A stretch of DNA of 63,272 bases from Clostridium sp. D33t1_170424_F3 (GCF_015667585.1 NZ_JADPEG010000021.1:1-63272); one strand, 5' to 3'; numbered from the stretch's first letter, positions 43,827 through 53,037 are shown. Numbers and translations: made by a program. Notes: generated by a model from the letters alone, not told the origin.

Positions 43827-45025
43827 TTTTTCTGCAGCCCTTTCTTATATTCCATGGGAGAAACGCCCAGCACCTTCTTAAACGCGCTGCTGAAATAATG
43901 CTGGCTGGAATAGCCCACCCGCTCCGCAATTTCATACATTTTGAGATCCTCGTCCGCCAGCAGCTCGATCGCCTTGCGGATGCGCACCCGTGTGATATAG
44001 TCCATGAACGTAATGCCCGTGCTCTGCCGGAACACGCGGCTAAGATGCTGCGGCGACACATGCGTGTAATCCGCCGCATCGGTCAGGGAAAATGCCTCCA
44101 TCGAGAAATTTTCTTCTATGTAATGCTTGACGTCCCGCACCAGCTGCGGCGTCTCCAGCAGCGCCCGCATCTCGTCCATGGCCGCCTCATACGCGCCGGG
44201 CAGGTCCGAGAACTCCTCCGCGCCCTTGTGCGCAATCGCCACATCCACAGGCAGATATTGCTGCAGCAGGCGCGACAGCCGTTCGCCGGCCGCGAGCCAT
44301 TCCTCACGCGGCGTGCAGGCCGTAATCAGCACCAGGTCGCCGCCCGCATTGCGGCAGGCGGAAACGGGCTGGAACACCTGAAACACCTCCTCCGCGATAT
44401 TTTCCGCTGCGTAGAACAGCAGGTCGTCATCCCACTCGCCGCCGATTTCCGCGTTGTCCTTGTCTTCCAGGTGGATCAGCGTGACGCCAAAGTCCTTTGG
44501 AAGCTCCAGGCCCAGCGCGGCGATGCGTTCTTCGACCTCCGTCTCGCTGAAATGGCCGTTGAGCCATCCCTCCAGAAATTCCGCGATCAGCGCCGGGCGG
44601 TTTTTTTCCACCAGCACCCGCGCCCATTCCAGGTATTTCACCTGCTTCTTGTGCCGGCCCAGCTGTTCCTTGGCGCGGTCCACCGCGTCGTAAAAGGTGT
44701 TCTCCATGATGGGCTTGAGCAGATAGTCGAACACGCCCAGACGCAAAGCCTTCTGGGCGTATTTGAAATCGTCGTACCCGGTGATCACAATGATTACCGC
44801 ATTTTTGAGAATTCCCTCCAGCTTTTCGATGAACTCCAGGCCGTTTAAAAACGGCATGTTGATGTCCACAAACAACAGGTCCGGCAGGTGCTCCGCCGCC
44901 AGCTCCAGCGCCATTTCGCCGTCCTCCGCCTGCGCAACCACCTCGATCTCCGGGTCCTTTTTCAGAAAATAGGCAATTCCCCGGCGGATGATATCCTCAT
45001 CGTCCGCAATCAGCGCCTTATACAA
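43823..45025 (-). CDS. YesN-type response regulator with AraC DNA-binding domain
   Basis: A 400-aa protein. The receiver domain has phospho-acceptor Asp54 (LLFVDINMP), Thr in IVITGYDDF and Lys in YLLKPI. A middle linker domain (about 130-290) follows, then two AraC helix-turn-helix motifs (FSLTDAADYTHVSPQHLSRV, LKMYEIAERVGYSSQHYFSS). The TTG start at 45025 is 6 bp after yesM, with AGGAG upstream. It is the partner of the YesM kinase. The 21-bp-spaced repeats upstream of ytfQ are good candidate binding sites. Confidence 0.92.
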   Translation of the reverse strand: MYKALIADDEDIIRRGIAYFLKKDPEIEVVAQAEDGEMALELAAEHLPDLLFVDINMPFLNGLEFIEKLEGILKNAVIIVITGYDDFKYAQKALRLGVFDYLLKPIMENTFYDAVDRAKEQLGRHKKQVKYLEWARVLVEKNRPALIAEFLEGWLNGHFSETEVEERIAALGLELPKDFGVTLIHLEDKDNAEIGGEWDDDLLFYAAENIAEEVFQVFQPVSACRNAGGDLVLITACTPREEWLAAGERLSRLLQQYLPVDVAIAHKGAEEFSDLPGAYEAAMDEMRALLETPQLVRDVKHYIEENFSMEAFSLTDAADYTHVSPQHLSRVFRQSTGITFMDYITRVRIRKAIELLADEDLKMYEIAERVGYSSQHYFSSAFKKVLGVSPMEYKKGLQKK

Positions 45026-45031
45026 CTCCCA

Positions 45032-46825
45032 TCACTCCTCATCAAAATCTTTCACTTCTTTATCCCTGGGAAGCGTAATCGTCACGCAGGTACCCTCGCC
45101 CAATTGGCTTTCCATGCGGACGCCGTACTGTTCCCCATAACAGAGCTGGATGCGCTCCCGGATATAGAACATGCCGAAGCTGGCCTTTTCGTCCAGCTCT
45201 GAATGCTCGCTCATCCGGCGGTTGAGCTCCTCCACCTTCTCCTGCGGCATGCCCGCGCCGTTGTCGCGGATGGTCAGGATCATATTTTTCTTCTGCGTTT
45301 CCCCGTTGACATAGACGGTACCGCCGCCGCGCTTTGCTTTGATACCGTGGTAAATGGCGTTTTCCACCAGAGGCTGCAGGATCAGCTTGGGAACTTTATA
45401 CGGATACAGGGATTCTTCCACATGGATTTCATAATTCAGCCGATCCTTATAACGGATTTTCTGGATGTATAAGTAGTTGGAAACGTGCGTGATCTCCTCC
45501 TGCACGGTGATGATGTCGTTGCCGTGGCTCAAGCCGATGCGGAACATATTGGTCAGGGCGTCCACCAGCTTGACGATGTCCTCCGCCTCATAGTCGCGGG
45601 CCATCCAGCTGATGGTATCCAGGGTATTGTAAAGAAAATGCGGTTTGATCTGCTCCTGCAGCGATTTCATTTCCGCCAGCCGTTTGTTTTTCTGCTCCAC
45701 ATAGACCATATGGATCAGATTGTCGATCTGCTCGATCATATGGTTAAAACTCCAGCCCAGCGCGCCGATCTCATCGTTGTAGGGGCTGTCGAACCGGACG
45801 CTGAGGTCGCCGGATTCCGCGCGCTTCATCAGCTGCTTCAGGCGCAGGATCGGCTGGGTCATCGTGCGGCCCATATGGAACGACACGGTAACGATTAAAA
45901 TCAGGGAGATGATAATACTCGCGATTAAAATATATATGATGGTATTGACGCCGGCCATCACCTCGTCCATGGAAAATACGCCCACCGTGCGCCAGCCGGT
46001 ATAGCCGGACAGCTCGCTGCGGATCTGATAGCTGCCGCCCTGAATCCGTGCATTGACAGGCATGTTTCCGTCCCGCAGCCACTGCGGATTGACGCGGTAC
46101 ACGACGTCGTTGACCGGCGTATAGACAATATTGTCGTTCTCGTCCGTGACAAATACAAACCCTTTTTCTCCAATGGTCGCGCCCTTGATCGACTGCTGGA
46201 TGATATCGTGCCGGATATCGAACAGGACCACGCCCAGCACTTCCCCGGTATGCGGGTCCTGCACCGCCTTTGTCAGAGAAAACACGTCGTCCACGCTGTA
46301 GCTGCGGTTGGTCACGATATTCCGCCCCGCGACGACGCTGATCAGCTGGATTTCGTCGGGCGCGCCTGCCGCCTGCCGGTACCAGGATTCTTCCGCGAAC
46401 GGATCACGGGAAATGCGGGACATGCCGGTGCTGACGTACATATCATTTTTGGAAGCGACCAGGATTCCCGCCACCTCATGATGGGACCCCGCGATGTTTT
46501 CCAGAATTGCGCGAATCTTCGCAGATTCCATCTGCCAATCCGCGTCCAGGTCGGACTGCATATGGAACAGCGGGGAATCCTTCAGGTCCATCTGGATATA
46601 GTTGGCCATCTTTTCAATGGTTCCCACATAGACGTCCATGGAATTGCTGACCTGATGGATCATCTGCGCCGTATGTTCCACAGCGGTTTTCTGCGCCTGG
46701 TTCAGAAACACCGAGCCGCTGACAATGGAGAAGATAATAAAGGGAATGAGCGCTATAAAGATGTTGGACATGGTCATTCTGCTGCGCAAGCCCACATTTC
46801 GGAACATTTGCTTGAATTTTCGCAC
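45032..46825 (-). CDS. YesM-type sensor histidine kinase
   Basis: About 597 aa. Helix 1 (about 20-40) and helix 2 (about 285-310) bound a Cache-like outside domain of about 240 residues. A HAMP domain (MGRTMTQPILRLKQLMKRAE), the His_kinase box LQEQIKPHFLYNTLDTISWM and a short ATPase domain (DNGAGM) follow. Several GTG starts are possible (46834, 46828, 46825); the last is best spaced from GAGGTGA. It heads the operon yesM-yesN-double SBP-galM. Kinases of this family often sense sugars through a partner binding protein. Confidence 0.92.
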   Translation of the reverse strand: MRKFKQMFRNVGLRSRMTMSNIFIALIPFIIFSIVSGSVFLNQAQKTAVEHTAQMIHQVSNSMDVYVGTIEKMANYIQMDLKDSPLFHMQSDLDADWQMESAKIRAILENIAGSHHEVAGILVASKNDMYVSTGMSRISRDPFAEESWYRQAAGAPDEIQLISVVAGRNIVTNRSYSVDDVFSLTKAVQDPHTGEVLGVVLFDIRHDIIQQSIKGATIGEKGFVFVTDENDNIVYTPVNDVVYRVNPQWLRDGNMPVNARIQGGSYQIRSELSGYTGWRTVGVFSMDEVMAGVNTIIYILIASIIISLILIVTVSFHMGRTMTQPILRLKQLMKRAESGDLSVRFDSPYNDEIGALGWSFNHMIEQIDNLIHMVYVEQKNKRLAEMKSLQEQIKPHFLYNTLDTISWMARDYEAEDIVKLVDALTNMFRIGLSHGNDIITVQEEITHVSNYLYIQKIRYKDRLNYEIHVEESLYPYKVPKLILQPLVENAIYHGIKAKRGGGTVYVNGETQKKNMILTIRDNGAGMPQEKVEELNRRMSEHSELDEKASFGMFYIRERIQLCYGEQYGVRMESQLGEGTCVTITLPRDKEVKDFDEE

Positions 46826-46871
46826 CACATTCACCTCATTTAACTGAATCGCACAAATAAACTATTACCTA

Positions 46872-46900
46872 TTATATAATACTGGCAAGATTTTTGCAAT
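46872..46900 (-). promoter_or_regulatory. Promoter of the yesM-yesN-SBP-galM operon
   Basis: On the minus strand: TTGCAA (46895-46900), 17-bp spacer, TATAAT (46872-46877), about 40 bp upstream of the yesM ribosome site. Confidence 0.7.
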
Positions 46901-46936
46901 TATTTAGCAATTGTTAGAATTTTCCTTGGTAAAAAA

Positions 46937-47158
46937 GCAAAAAAGCAGGGGATGCTCTCCGGGCATTCAGAACGCCCGGACGCAGAGCAATTGGCCCCAC
47001 GACCGGAACGCAAAGCATTCCGGGAGCATCCCCATTCGTCTTTGGAGGACTTGTACTCAATATGTTTTTCAGACTTCCAGTCGGGTAGGCCCGGACGTGC
47101 AACGTCTTTCGCGCCTACGGCGGTTATCCCGGTAAGATTTCATAAAAGAAGATCCTTT
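46937..47158 (-). ncRNA. Candidate structured non-coding RNA of unknown family
   Basis: Read on the minus strand, a first domain has GTAGGC (47113-47118) pairing with GCCTAC (47085-47090) around an inner GACGT/ACGTC hairpin. After an unpaired A-rich stretch, a 10-bp stem GGGGATGCTC / GAGCATCCCC (47024-47033 with 46948-46957) encloses two GC-rich hairpins (CCGGAATGC/GCGTTCCGG and CCGGGCGT/ATGCCCGG). It ends in two T-runs. A TATAGT -10-like box lies upstream (47166-47171). No known riboswitch core is recognised; 6S RNA and the raiA or Clostridiales-1 motifs are alternatives I cannot exclude. Confidence 0.45.
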
Positions 47159-47189
47159 ATATCCCACTATACAAGATACCTTTATACTC

Positions 47190-48199
47190 AACATAAAACT
47201 GTTGCGGCGGGACGGACGGGACAAGCTCCCGAAGCTTTTGTCTTGCATGTAAGGGCTAAAACGCGTTTTTCCGCTTTTCTGAAAAGCGGCGGGATCAAAG
47301 GGCGGCGCCCTTTGCCGTTCTCCGCAGAGAACGGGACTCTCTTTCTGAGAAGAGCGAGTGGGAACGAGTGATATTGTTGTTTATGAGGCTTTGTGCTGCC
47401 TCTGGGGCTTTTCTTTGGTTCCCCGGCTTTCGCCGGGGTTTTCGTCGCTTTGAAAAGCGACAGCAAAGACTTTTACTTTAAAAAAGCAAAACAAATTTTA
47501 CTAATGTAATTTTTATATTGCGAAGGCAATGGGGTTCTTTGCTTTTAAAAAGCGAAAGGAAATTTTCATCACAAAGCAACCGCATTCCTCTCTTTAAAAA
47601 GCAAAAGAAACTTCGTTGTACAAACAACATTTCTATAAACCTTTATTTGCTTAAATAAAATCCTGTCTTACAGAATGTTGCATCAAAAACATTACATCAA
47701 AATTCTAAATGTCATTATAGGACTTTACATAAAGCAAGCAAATTGATTGCACGCGCCATCTTTATCGTTTATTCGCTTTTGATAAAGCGGGAGAAAACCG
47801 CTGGTTTGCCCTCATGCCGGGCGGCACCTCCGGTGGGGACGCTCGCTTGAGGCTAAAGCCTCGCTCGATACTCCAAACGACCATCGCCGGAGGCGCGTCA
47901 GACACTGCGTGTCCGTCTTGCCACAAAAGTAAGCAAAAGCACGCGAAGGGGGGCGTGAGAGCTGGGCTCCGGATAGGTACGACTCGCGCCCCCCTTCACC
48001 CCCGGTATCCCCCGTATACCTGAGTAGCTCAGGGAGGGCTGCGTGCGTTTCATTGCCGGCGGAACTTTGGCTGGGCAATTCTTTTAGGATTTTCCTTAAT
48101 TGTCGGCTGGGATGCCACACGGGAGATTGTTCTTTCTGTCGCGGGCATCCGTGGAATTGTGCTTGAATCAACGTCCGCCCGCGCCGTCCCGACCGGAGG
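47190..48199. other. 1-kb repeat-rich gap without genes
   Basis: No convincing gene. At least five short palindromes of the type GCTTTT...AAAAGC recur (near 47270, 47450, 47540, 47595 and 47772). The centre (47470-47770) is very AT-rich, while both ends are GC-rich with hairpins such as CCCCGGC-GCCGGGG (near 47420) and GCGCCTCCGG-type blocks near 47830-47900. It looks like a composite of dispersed intergenic repeats or remnants. A terminator for the yjfF end was not clear. Confidence 0.45.
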
Positions 48200-49186
48200 T
48201 CAGCCGGCGGCTTTGAGTTTTTCCGCGCGGATGGCGATGAGGCGCTGGATAATGATGAAGACGCAGAGCAGACCCGCGATGGTCACCTTGGTCCACCAGG
48301 TATTCAGGTTCTGGTAGGTGACGATCGTCTGAATCACACCCTGGATCAACACGCCGACGGTGGTGCCGATCACGTTGCCGACGCCGCCGGTCAGCAGCGT
48401 GCCGCCGATGACGGCGGAGGAGATCGCGTCGAGTTCCAGACCGATGTTCTGGAGGGAGTTGCCCGCCAGGGTATAGAAGCTGAACACCACACCGGCAAGC
48501 GCCGCGCAGAAGCTGCTGATCGCATAAACGGAAACCTTGGTCCGCGCCACCGGCAGGCCCATCAGGACTGCGGACTGCTCATTGCCGCCCACCGCGTAGA
48601 CGGTGCGGCCAAATTTGGTCAGCTTGAGGACAAACAGCGCGACAAGCAAGACCGCTACCGCGATAAAGACATAGAAGTAGATTCTGCCTCCCAGAAACGT
48701 GATCTTGGAGAGCGCCATCGTCTTGTAAAACTCGTTGGTAATCGGGATGGACTCCGTGCTGATGACCGCGCACATGCCGCGCATGAAGAACTGGCCCGCC
48801 AGCGTCACGATAAACGGCTGCAGTTTGTAGTAATGGATCATGAAGCCCATCAGCGCGCCGAACGCCAATCCGATCAGCAGGACCAGTGGGATCACCACAA
48901 ACGGCGGCACGCCCATGCGCAGCAGAAACGCCGAAAACACGCAGGTAAACGCGATGGTGGACGCGATGGAAATATCAATCCCGCCGGTCAGCAGCACAAA
49001 CGTGATGCCAATGGACGCAATGATCAGATATCCATTGTCGTTCAACAGGTTGAACAGGGTCGAAAAGGAAAAGAAATTGTCATACGCAACGGAAGCCGCG
49101 CCAAACAGGACGATAAAAAGCACGACCGTGATCAGCAGGGAAATGTTCTTAATCGAAAACTTCTTCTTGGTTTTCTGTTCATTCAT
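48200..49186 (-). CDS. yjfF: Galactofuranose-type ABC transporter permease (YjfF)
   Basis: A 328-aa permease with about 9-10 helices. ATG 49186 overlaps the ytfT stop (ATGA). Motifs typical of ribose/galactose-type permeases are visible: LLTGGIDISIASTIAF, QPFIVTLAGQFFMRGMCAVI and AVGGNEQSAVLMGLPV. As the last gene of ytfQ-ytfR-ytfT-yjfF it matches E. coli YjfF in order and size (about 330 aa). It forms a heterodimeric channel with YtfT. Confidence 0.92.
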   Translation of the reverse strand: MNEQKTKKKFSIKNISLLITVVLFIVLFGAASVAYDNFFSFSTLFNLLNDNGYLIIASIGITFVLLTGGIDISIASTIAFTCVFSAFLLRMGVPPFVVIPLVLLIGLAFGALMGFMIHYYKLQPFIVTLAGQFFMRGMCAVISTESIPITNEFYKTMALSKITFLGGRIYFYVFIAVAVLLVALFVLKLTKFGRTVYAVGGNEQSAVLMGLPVARTKVSVYAISSFCAALAGVVFSFYTLAGNSLQNIGLELDAISSAVIGGTLLTGGVGNVIGTTVGVLIQGVIQTIVTYQNLNTWWTKVTIAGLLCVFIIIQRLIAIRAEKLKAAG

Positions 49187-50196
49187 GCCTGCTTCACCGC
49201 CTTCCGGAAATTCAGTTTCTTTGTAATGGACTCCTTGAAAGCTTTGGACTGGAACAGGCAGATCACAACGACGATGATAGATTTGACCACCTGGGTGATC
49301 TCCGGTGCAACGCCCATTGCATACACGGACGTGGTGATACTCTGAATGATCAGCGCGCCGAACAGGCTGGCCGGGATGGAGAAACGGCCGCCGTTGAGGG
49401 ACGTGCCGCCGATGGCGACCGCAAGGATCGCGTCCATCTCGATAAACAGGCCCGCGTTGTTGCAGTCCGCACCCTTGATTCCCGCGCTTTCGATCAGGCC
49501 GGCGACCGCCGCCATCACACCGCAGAAGGTGTAAACCATCCATTTGATGCGGTCTACATTGATACCCGCAAAATGGCTGGATACCGGGTTGACGCCCGTG
49601 GACTCCAGGAACAGGCCGAATGCCGTCTTTTTAATGAACAGCATCACCAACAACACGATGAACGCCACGATGAACAGCGGGAACGGCAGCCCCAGGATAT
49701 ATCCGCCGTTAATAAAGTAATACGTATCGGAGTTAACCGTAACAATTTTACCATTTGTAATAAGCTGTGCGATACCGCGCCCGGCAACCATCAAAATCAT
49801 GGTCGCTACAATGGGCTGGATTTTGATCTTGGAAACCAGCAGGCCGTTCCACGCGCCCGCCACGACGCCCGCGAGGATCGCCGCGAGGATCGCCACCGCC
49901 ACATTGCCGCCGCCCGCCACAATGGTACACGCGACCGCGCCGCTGATCGCCATGACGGAGCCGACGGAAATATCCGTTCCGCCCGTCGCAAGGACCATGG
50001 TCATACCGGTTGCCAGCAGCATCAGCTTGCTGCCGTTGCGCAGGATATCGATGATCCTGCTGTACAAATGGCCATCCACAATTCTCATTTCAAAGAACGA
50101 GCCGCCCGACACAATTCCATTGACCAGCAGGATCAACAGAAAAATGACGATGGGCCAGAATACCTGATATTTCGACAGCTTTTTAAGCCGGTTCAT
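49183..50196 (-). CDS. ytfT: Galactofuranose-type ABC transporter permease (YtfT)
   Basis: A 337-aa permease. Hallmarks are MVLATGGTDISVGSVMAISGAV, QPIVATMILMVAGRGIAQLI and INVDRIKWMVYTFCGVMAAVAG. ATG 50196 has GGGAGG 8 bp upstream and lies inside the end of ytfR (14-bp overlap), so it is coupled to it. The GTG at 50205 is less well spaced. Confidence 0.92.
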   Translation of the reverse strand: MNRLKKLSKYQVFWPIVIFLLILLVNGIVSGGSFFEMRIVDGHLYSRIIDILRNGSKLMLLATGMTMVLATGGTDISVGSVMAISGAVACTIVAGGGNVAVAILAAILAGVVAGAWNGLLVSKIKIQPIVATMILMVAGRGIAQLITNGKIVTVNSDTYYFINGGYILGLPFPLFIVAFIVLLVMLFIKKTAFGLFLESTGVNPVSSHFAGINVDRIKWMVYTFCGVMAAVAGLIESAGIKGADCNNAGLFIEMDAILAVAIGGTSLNGGRFSIPASLFGALIIQSITTSVYAMGVAPEITQVVKSIIVVVICLFQSKAFKESITKKLNFRKAVKQA

Positions 50197-51706
50197 TCTC
50201 CGCACCTCCCGCTATGTAATGCATGATCGCGGCTTCGGAAATTTCCTGTCCGTTCAGCTCCGCGACCTTTTTCTTATCCCTGAGAACAATCATGCGGCCG
50301 CAGCAACGCAGCATCTCGTCGATTTCCGAAGAAATAAAGATGACCGCCATGCCCTGTTCCGCAAGCTGGACCACCAGCTTCTGGATTTCCGCCTTGGTAC
50401 CGATGTCGATGCCGCGCGTCGGTTCGTCCAGCATCAACAGGTCCGGGTTCGTCGCCAGCCAGCGGGCCAGAATCACTTTTTGCTGGTTGCCGCCTGACAG
50501 GTTCCGGATGAGCTGGTCCGCGGACGGGGTTTTGATTTCCAGCTTTTCAATGTATTCATCCGCGATTTTCTGTGCCTCCGCACGGGAAATCGCCTTAAAC
50601 ATGCCGCGCTTGGCCTGCAAAGCCAAAATGATATTTTCGCGGATACTCAGATCTCCCACGATGCCTTCCGTTTTCCGGTTTTCCGGGCAAAACGCGAACC
50701 CGCTGCGGATCGCCGCCAGGGTTCCTTTATTGTGCAGCTTCTGCCCCTTGAGGTCCATTTCGCCGCCGGACATGTGATCCACGCCGAAGATCAGGCGCAC
50801 GATCTCAGAACGGCCGGAACCCAACAGGCCCGAAAGACCCAGAACATCGCCCTTGTGTATATCCAGGCTGATGCCCTCTATGCTGCCCGCGCTGGTTGCG
50901 TCCTTGAGGGAAAGCAGCGACTCTCCGGTCGCTTCGACGCTCTTTTCACTGATAAACCGCTGGTTCAGGTCGCCGTACTCCTTGCCGATCATCTTGGCAA
51001 CCAGCTGCACGCGGGGCAGGTCGGCGGTTGTATAGGTGCCCACATAGGCGCCGTTGCGCAGGACGGTGATGGTGTCCGTCACCTCGTAGACCTGGTCGAG
51101 GAAGTGGGTGACAAAGACGACACCCAGCCCCTGTTCTTTCAGCATCCGCATAATGTCGAACAGTTTTTCCACCTCTACAGTGGATAAACTGGAGGTCGGT
51201 TCGTCCAGGATCAGAACCTTTGCGTCGATGTCCACCGCGCGCGCAATGGCCACCATCTGCTGAACCGCGACGGAGTAGTTATCCAGGTTTTTTGTCACGT
51301 CAATATGTAAATCAAACCGCGCAAGCAGCTCCTTGCTTTTCTGGTTAATGGTTTTCCAGTCGATGCGGCCGCCCTTCTTGGGCTCGCGGCCAATATAGAC
51401 ATTTTCCGCTACTGAAAGATTCGGACACAGATTGACTTCCTGATACACGGTGCTGATGCCCGCGTTTTGCGCTTCCTGCGGCGTGCGGGGGGAAATCTCC
51501 TCGCCGTCCATCAAAATGGTGCCGCCGTTCCGTTCCTCAACGCCCGTGAGGACCTTAATCAGCGTGGATTTTCCCGCGCCGTTCTCTCCCAGCAGGGCGT
51601 GTATTTCCCCGCGCTGTAATGTAAACTGCACGTCGTTGAGCGCAACGACGCCGGGGAAGGTTTTTGATATATGCGACATTTGAATCAATGCCGTTTCGCC
51701 ACTCAT
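50183..51706 (-). CDS. ytfR: Galactofuranose-type ABC transporter ATPase (YtfR), double ATPase domain
   Basis: A 507-aa protein with two nucleotide-binding domains, as in MglA and RbsA. The first has Walker [10 protein letters not shown] and LILDEPTSSL; the second has GLLGSGRSE in place of a full Walker A, then LSGGNQQKVILARWL and LMLDEPTRGID. A degenerate second P-loop is normal for this family. ATG 51706 has AAAGGAGG 8 bp upstream. It energises the YtfT/YjfF channel. Confidence 0.94.
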   Translation of the reverse strand: MSGETALIQMSHISKTFPGVVALNDVQFTLQRGEIHALLGENGAGKSTLIKVLTGVEERNGGTILMDGEEISPRTPQEAQNAGISTVYQEVNLCPNLSVAENVYIGREPKKGGRIDWKTINQKSKELLARFDLHIDVTKNLDNYSVAVQQMVAIARAVDIDAKVLILDEPTSSLSTVEVEKLFDIMRMLKEQGLGVVFVTHFLDQVYEVTDTITVLRNGAYVGTYTTADLPRVQLVAKMIGKEYGDLNQRFISEKSVEATGESLLSLKDATSAGSIEGISLDIHKGDVLGLSGLLGSGRSEIVRLIFGVDHMSGGEMDLKGQKLHNKGTLAAIRSGFAFCPENRKTEGIVGDLSIRENIILALQAKRGMFKAISRAEAQKIADEYIEKLEIKTPSADQLIRNLSGGNQQKVILARWLATNPDLLMLDEPTRGIDIGTKAEIQKLVVQLAEQGMAVIFISSEIDEMLRCCGRMIVLRDKKKVAELNGQEISEAAIMHYIAGGAENEPA

Positions 51707-51728
51707 GGCAGACCCTCCTTTAGATTGC

Positions 51729-51765
51729 AAAATCCGCCTCCGTCTCAGTCGGCGGGGCGGATTTT
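51729..51765 (-). other. Intergenic stem-loop between ytfQ and ytfR
   Basis: AAAATCCGCC (51729-51738) pairs with GGCGGATTTT (51756-51765); an inner GCC/GGC pairing is possible. It lies between the binding-protein and ATPase genes, the same place as the mglB-mglA stem-loop at 176-208. It may act as a partial terminator or an mRNA-end protector. Confidence 0.55.
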
Positions 51766-51843
51766 ACAGAGTCGGTAAAACTTACCTGTTATATGGAATG
51801 AAGAAGAAAGAAAGTGAAGGAGTAATCAATTTAATGGGTTTTA

Positions 51844-52890
51844 TTAATATACGCGGGTCTTGATATCTTCCGCGGCGGTATCCTGACGGTAGATGCCCTC
51901 TTCGGATTTTACCCACTTCTCAACGGACTCGCCGTCCTTGAGCTTCTGGCAGGTCTCGAAGAAGATCGGTCCCAGCAGCGGGTTGCACTCGACGGTGACG
52001 TTTGCTTCGCCGGCAACCATCGCCTCGAAGATGCCCTTAACGCCGTCGCAGGAAACGGTTACAACATCGGTGCCCGGCTTGAGGCCCGCTTCTTTAATGG
52101 CCTCGATTGCGCCGAGAACCATGTCGTCGTTATGTCCATAAACGCCCTTGATATCGGCGCCGTAGGTCTTCAGGAAGGACTCCATGACTTCTTTGCCCTT
52201 TGCACGGGTAAAGTCGCCGGTCTGTGATGCGATGATCTCGATGTCCGGATACTGGGCAGCCATCTGATCCTCAAAGCCCTTTTTGCGGTCATTCGCAGCG
52301 GAAGCGCCAACGGTGCCTTCGAGCTGTACAACCTTGCCCTTGCCGCCGAGCAGCTTTGCCATTTCGTCCGCCGCGTTCTTGCCCTCTTCAATGAAGTCGG
52401 AGCCGATGAACGTTGCATAGAGGTCTTCCGGAACGTCCGCCATACGGTCTACCAGGACAATCGGGATGCCCGCATCCTTTGCCTCGGTGAAAACCGCGTC
52501 CCAGCCGGTCTCAACAACCGGAGCCAGGCCGATGACGTCAACGTCCATATCAATAAAGGATTTAATTGCTTTGATCTGGTTTTCCTGTTTTGCCTGTGCG
52601 TCCGCAAACTTGAAGTCGATGGTATCGACGTTCTGGCCCGCGTAGAACTGGATGGAAGCGGTCTCCGCATCGCGCCAGCCGGATTCCTGTCCGATCTGCG
52701 CAAAGCCGACCTTCAGCTTGCCGTCGTCGGTCTCTTTGTCGCCGTCGTCCGGTGTGGGATTGTTCTCAACCGGTGCGGACGAAGGATCGTTGGTTGTCGG
52801 TGCGGCGGGCTCGTTGCCGCAGCCTGTGAACGCTGCACCCAGCATCAGTACGGAAAGCATAGCCGCGACGATTCTTCTTGTTGTCTTCAT
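51844..52890 (-). CDS. ytfQ: Galactofuranose-type sugar-binding lipoprotein (YtfQ-like)
   Basis: A 348-aa lipoprotein with a lipobox (GAAFTGC, Cys near 24) and a Thr/Pro-rich linker to about residue 58. The domain shows YtfQ-like patterns: VGFAQIGQESGWRDAETASI, GLAPVVETGWDAVFTEAKDA and YGHNDDMVLGAIEAIKEAGL. In E. coli, YtfQ binds galactofuranose and galactopyranose. The start has AAGGAGG. First gene of ytfQ-ytfR-ytfT-yjfF. Confidence 0.92.
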   Translation of the reverse strand: MKTTRRIVAAMLSVLMLGAAFTGCGNEPAAPTTNDPSSAPVENNPTPDDGDKETDDGKLKVGFAQIGQESGWRDAETASIQFYAGQNVDTIDFKFADAQAKQENQIKAIKSFIDMDVDVIGLAPVVETGWDAVFTEAKDAGIPIVLVDRMADVPEDLYATFIGSDFIEEGKNAADEMAKLLGGKGKVVQLEGTVGASAANDRKKGFEDQMAAQYPDIEIIASQTGDFTRAKGKEVMESFLKTYGADIKGVYGHNDDMVLGAIEAIKEAGLKPGTDVVTVSCDGVKGIFEAMVAGEANVTVECNPLLGPIFFETCQKLKDGESVEKWVKSEEGIYRQDTAAEDIKTRVY

Positions 52891-52981
52891 AAAATTTGTC
52901 CTCCTTAAACGAAATCCTCTTTATTTTCGGTTCAGGCGTTCTCTCGATCCGCCTTAGGGCCGTTCCCCTTTCGATGTCTCT

Positions 52982-53037
52982 ATTCTACTGCGCGCAACGG
53001 ATAAAGTCTTTACGATAACAAAACCGGAATTTACGAT
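52982..53037 (-). promoter_or_regulatory. ytfQ promoter with 21-bp-phased activator-like repeats
   Basis: On the minus strand, -10 TAGAAT (52982-52987) has a poor -35. TTTACGAT (plus-strand reading) occurs at 53009-53016 and again at 53030-53037, exactly 21 bp apart. The nearer copy overlaps the -35 position. This is the classic layout for activation by an AraC-type protein, and YesN encoded at 43823 is the obvious candidate. Confidence 0.55.

Noticed and set aside
47100-47158. FMN riboswitch on the minus strand (GGATCTTC followed by GAAATC..ACCGG)
   Set aside because: The later conserved FMN elements and the closing GAAGAT are missing, so the likeness is confined to a few bases.
47190-47466. 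Minus-strand open frame of 92 codons
   Set aside because: No ribosome site, and it covers hairpins and repeats; likely a spurious frame in intergenic repeat DNA.
47814-48171. Open frames on both strands near the yjfF end
   Set aside because: Low-complexity, Arg/Ser/Gly-rich and without starts supported by a ribosome site.
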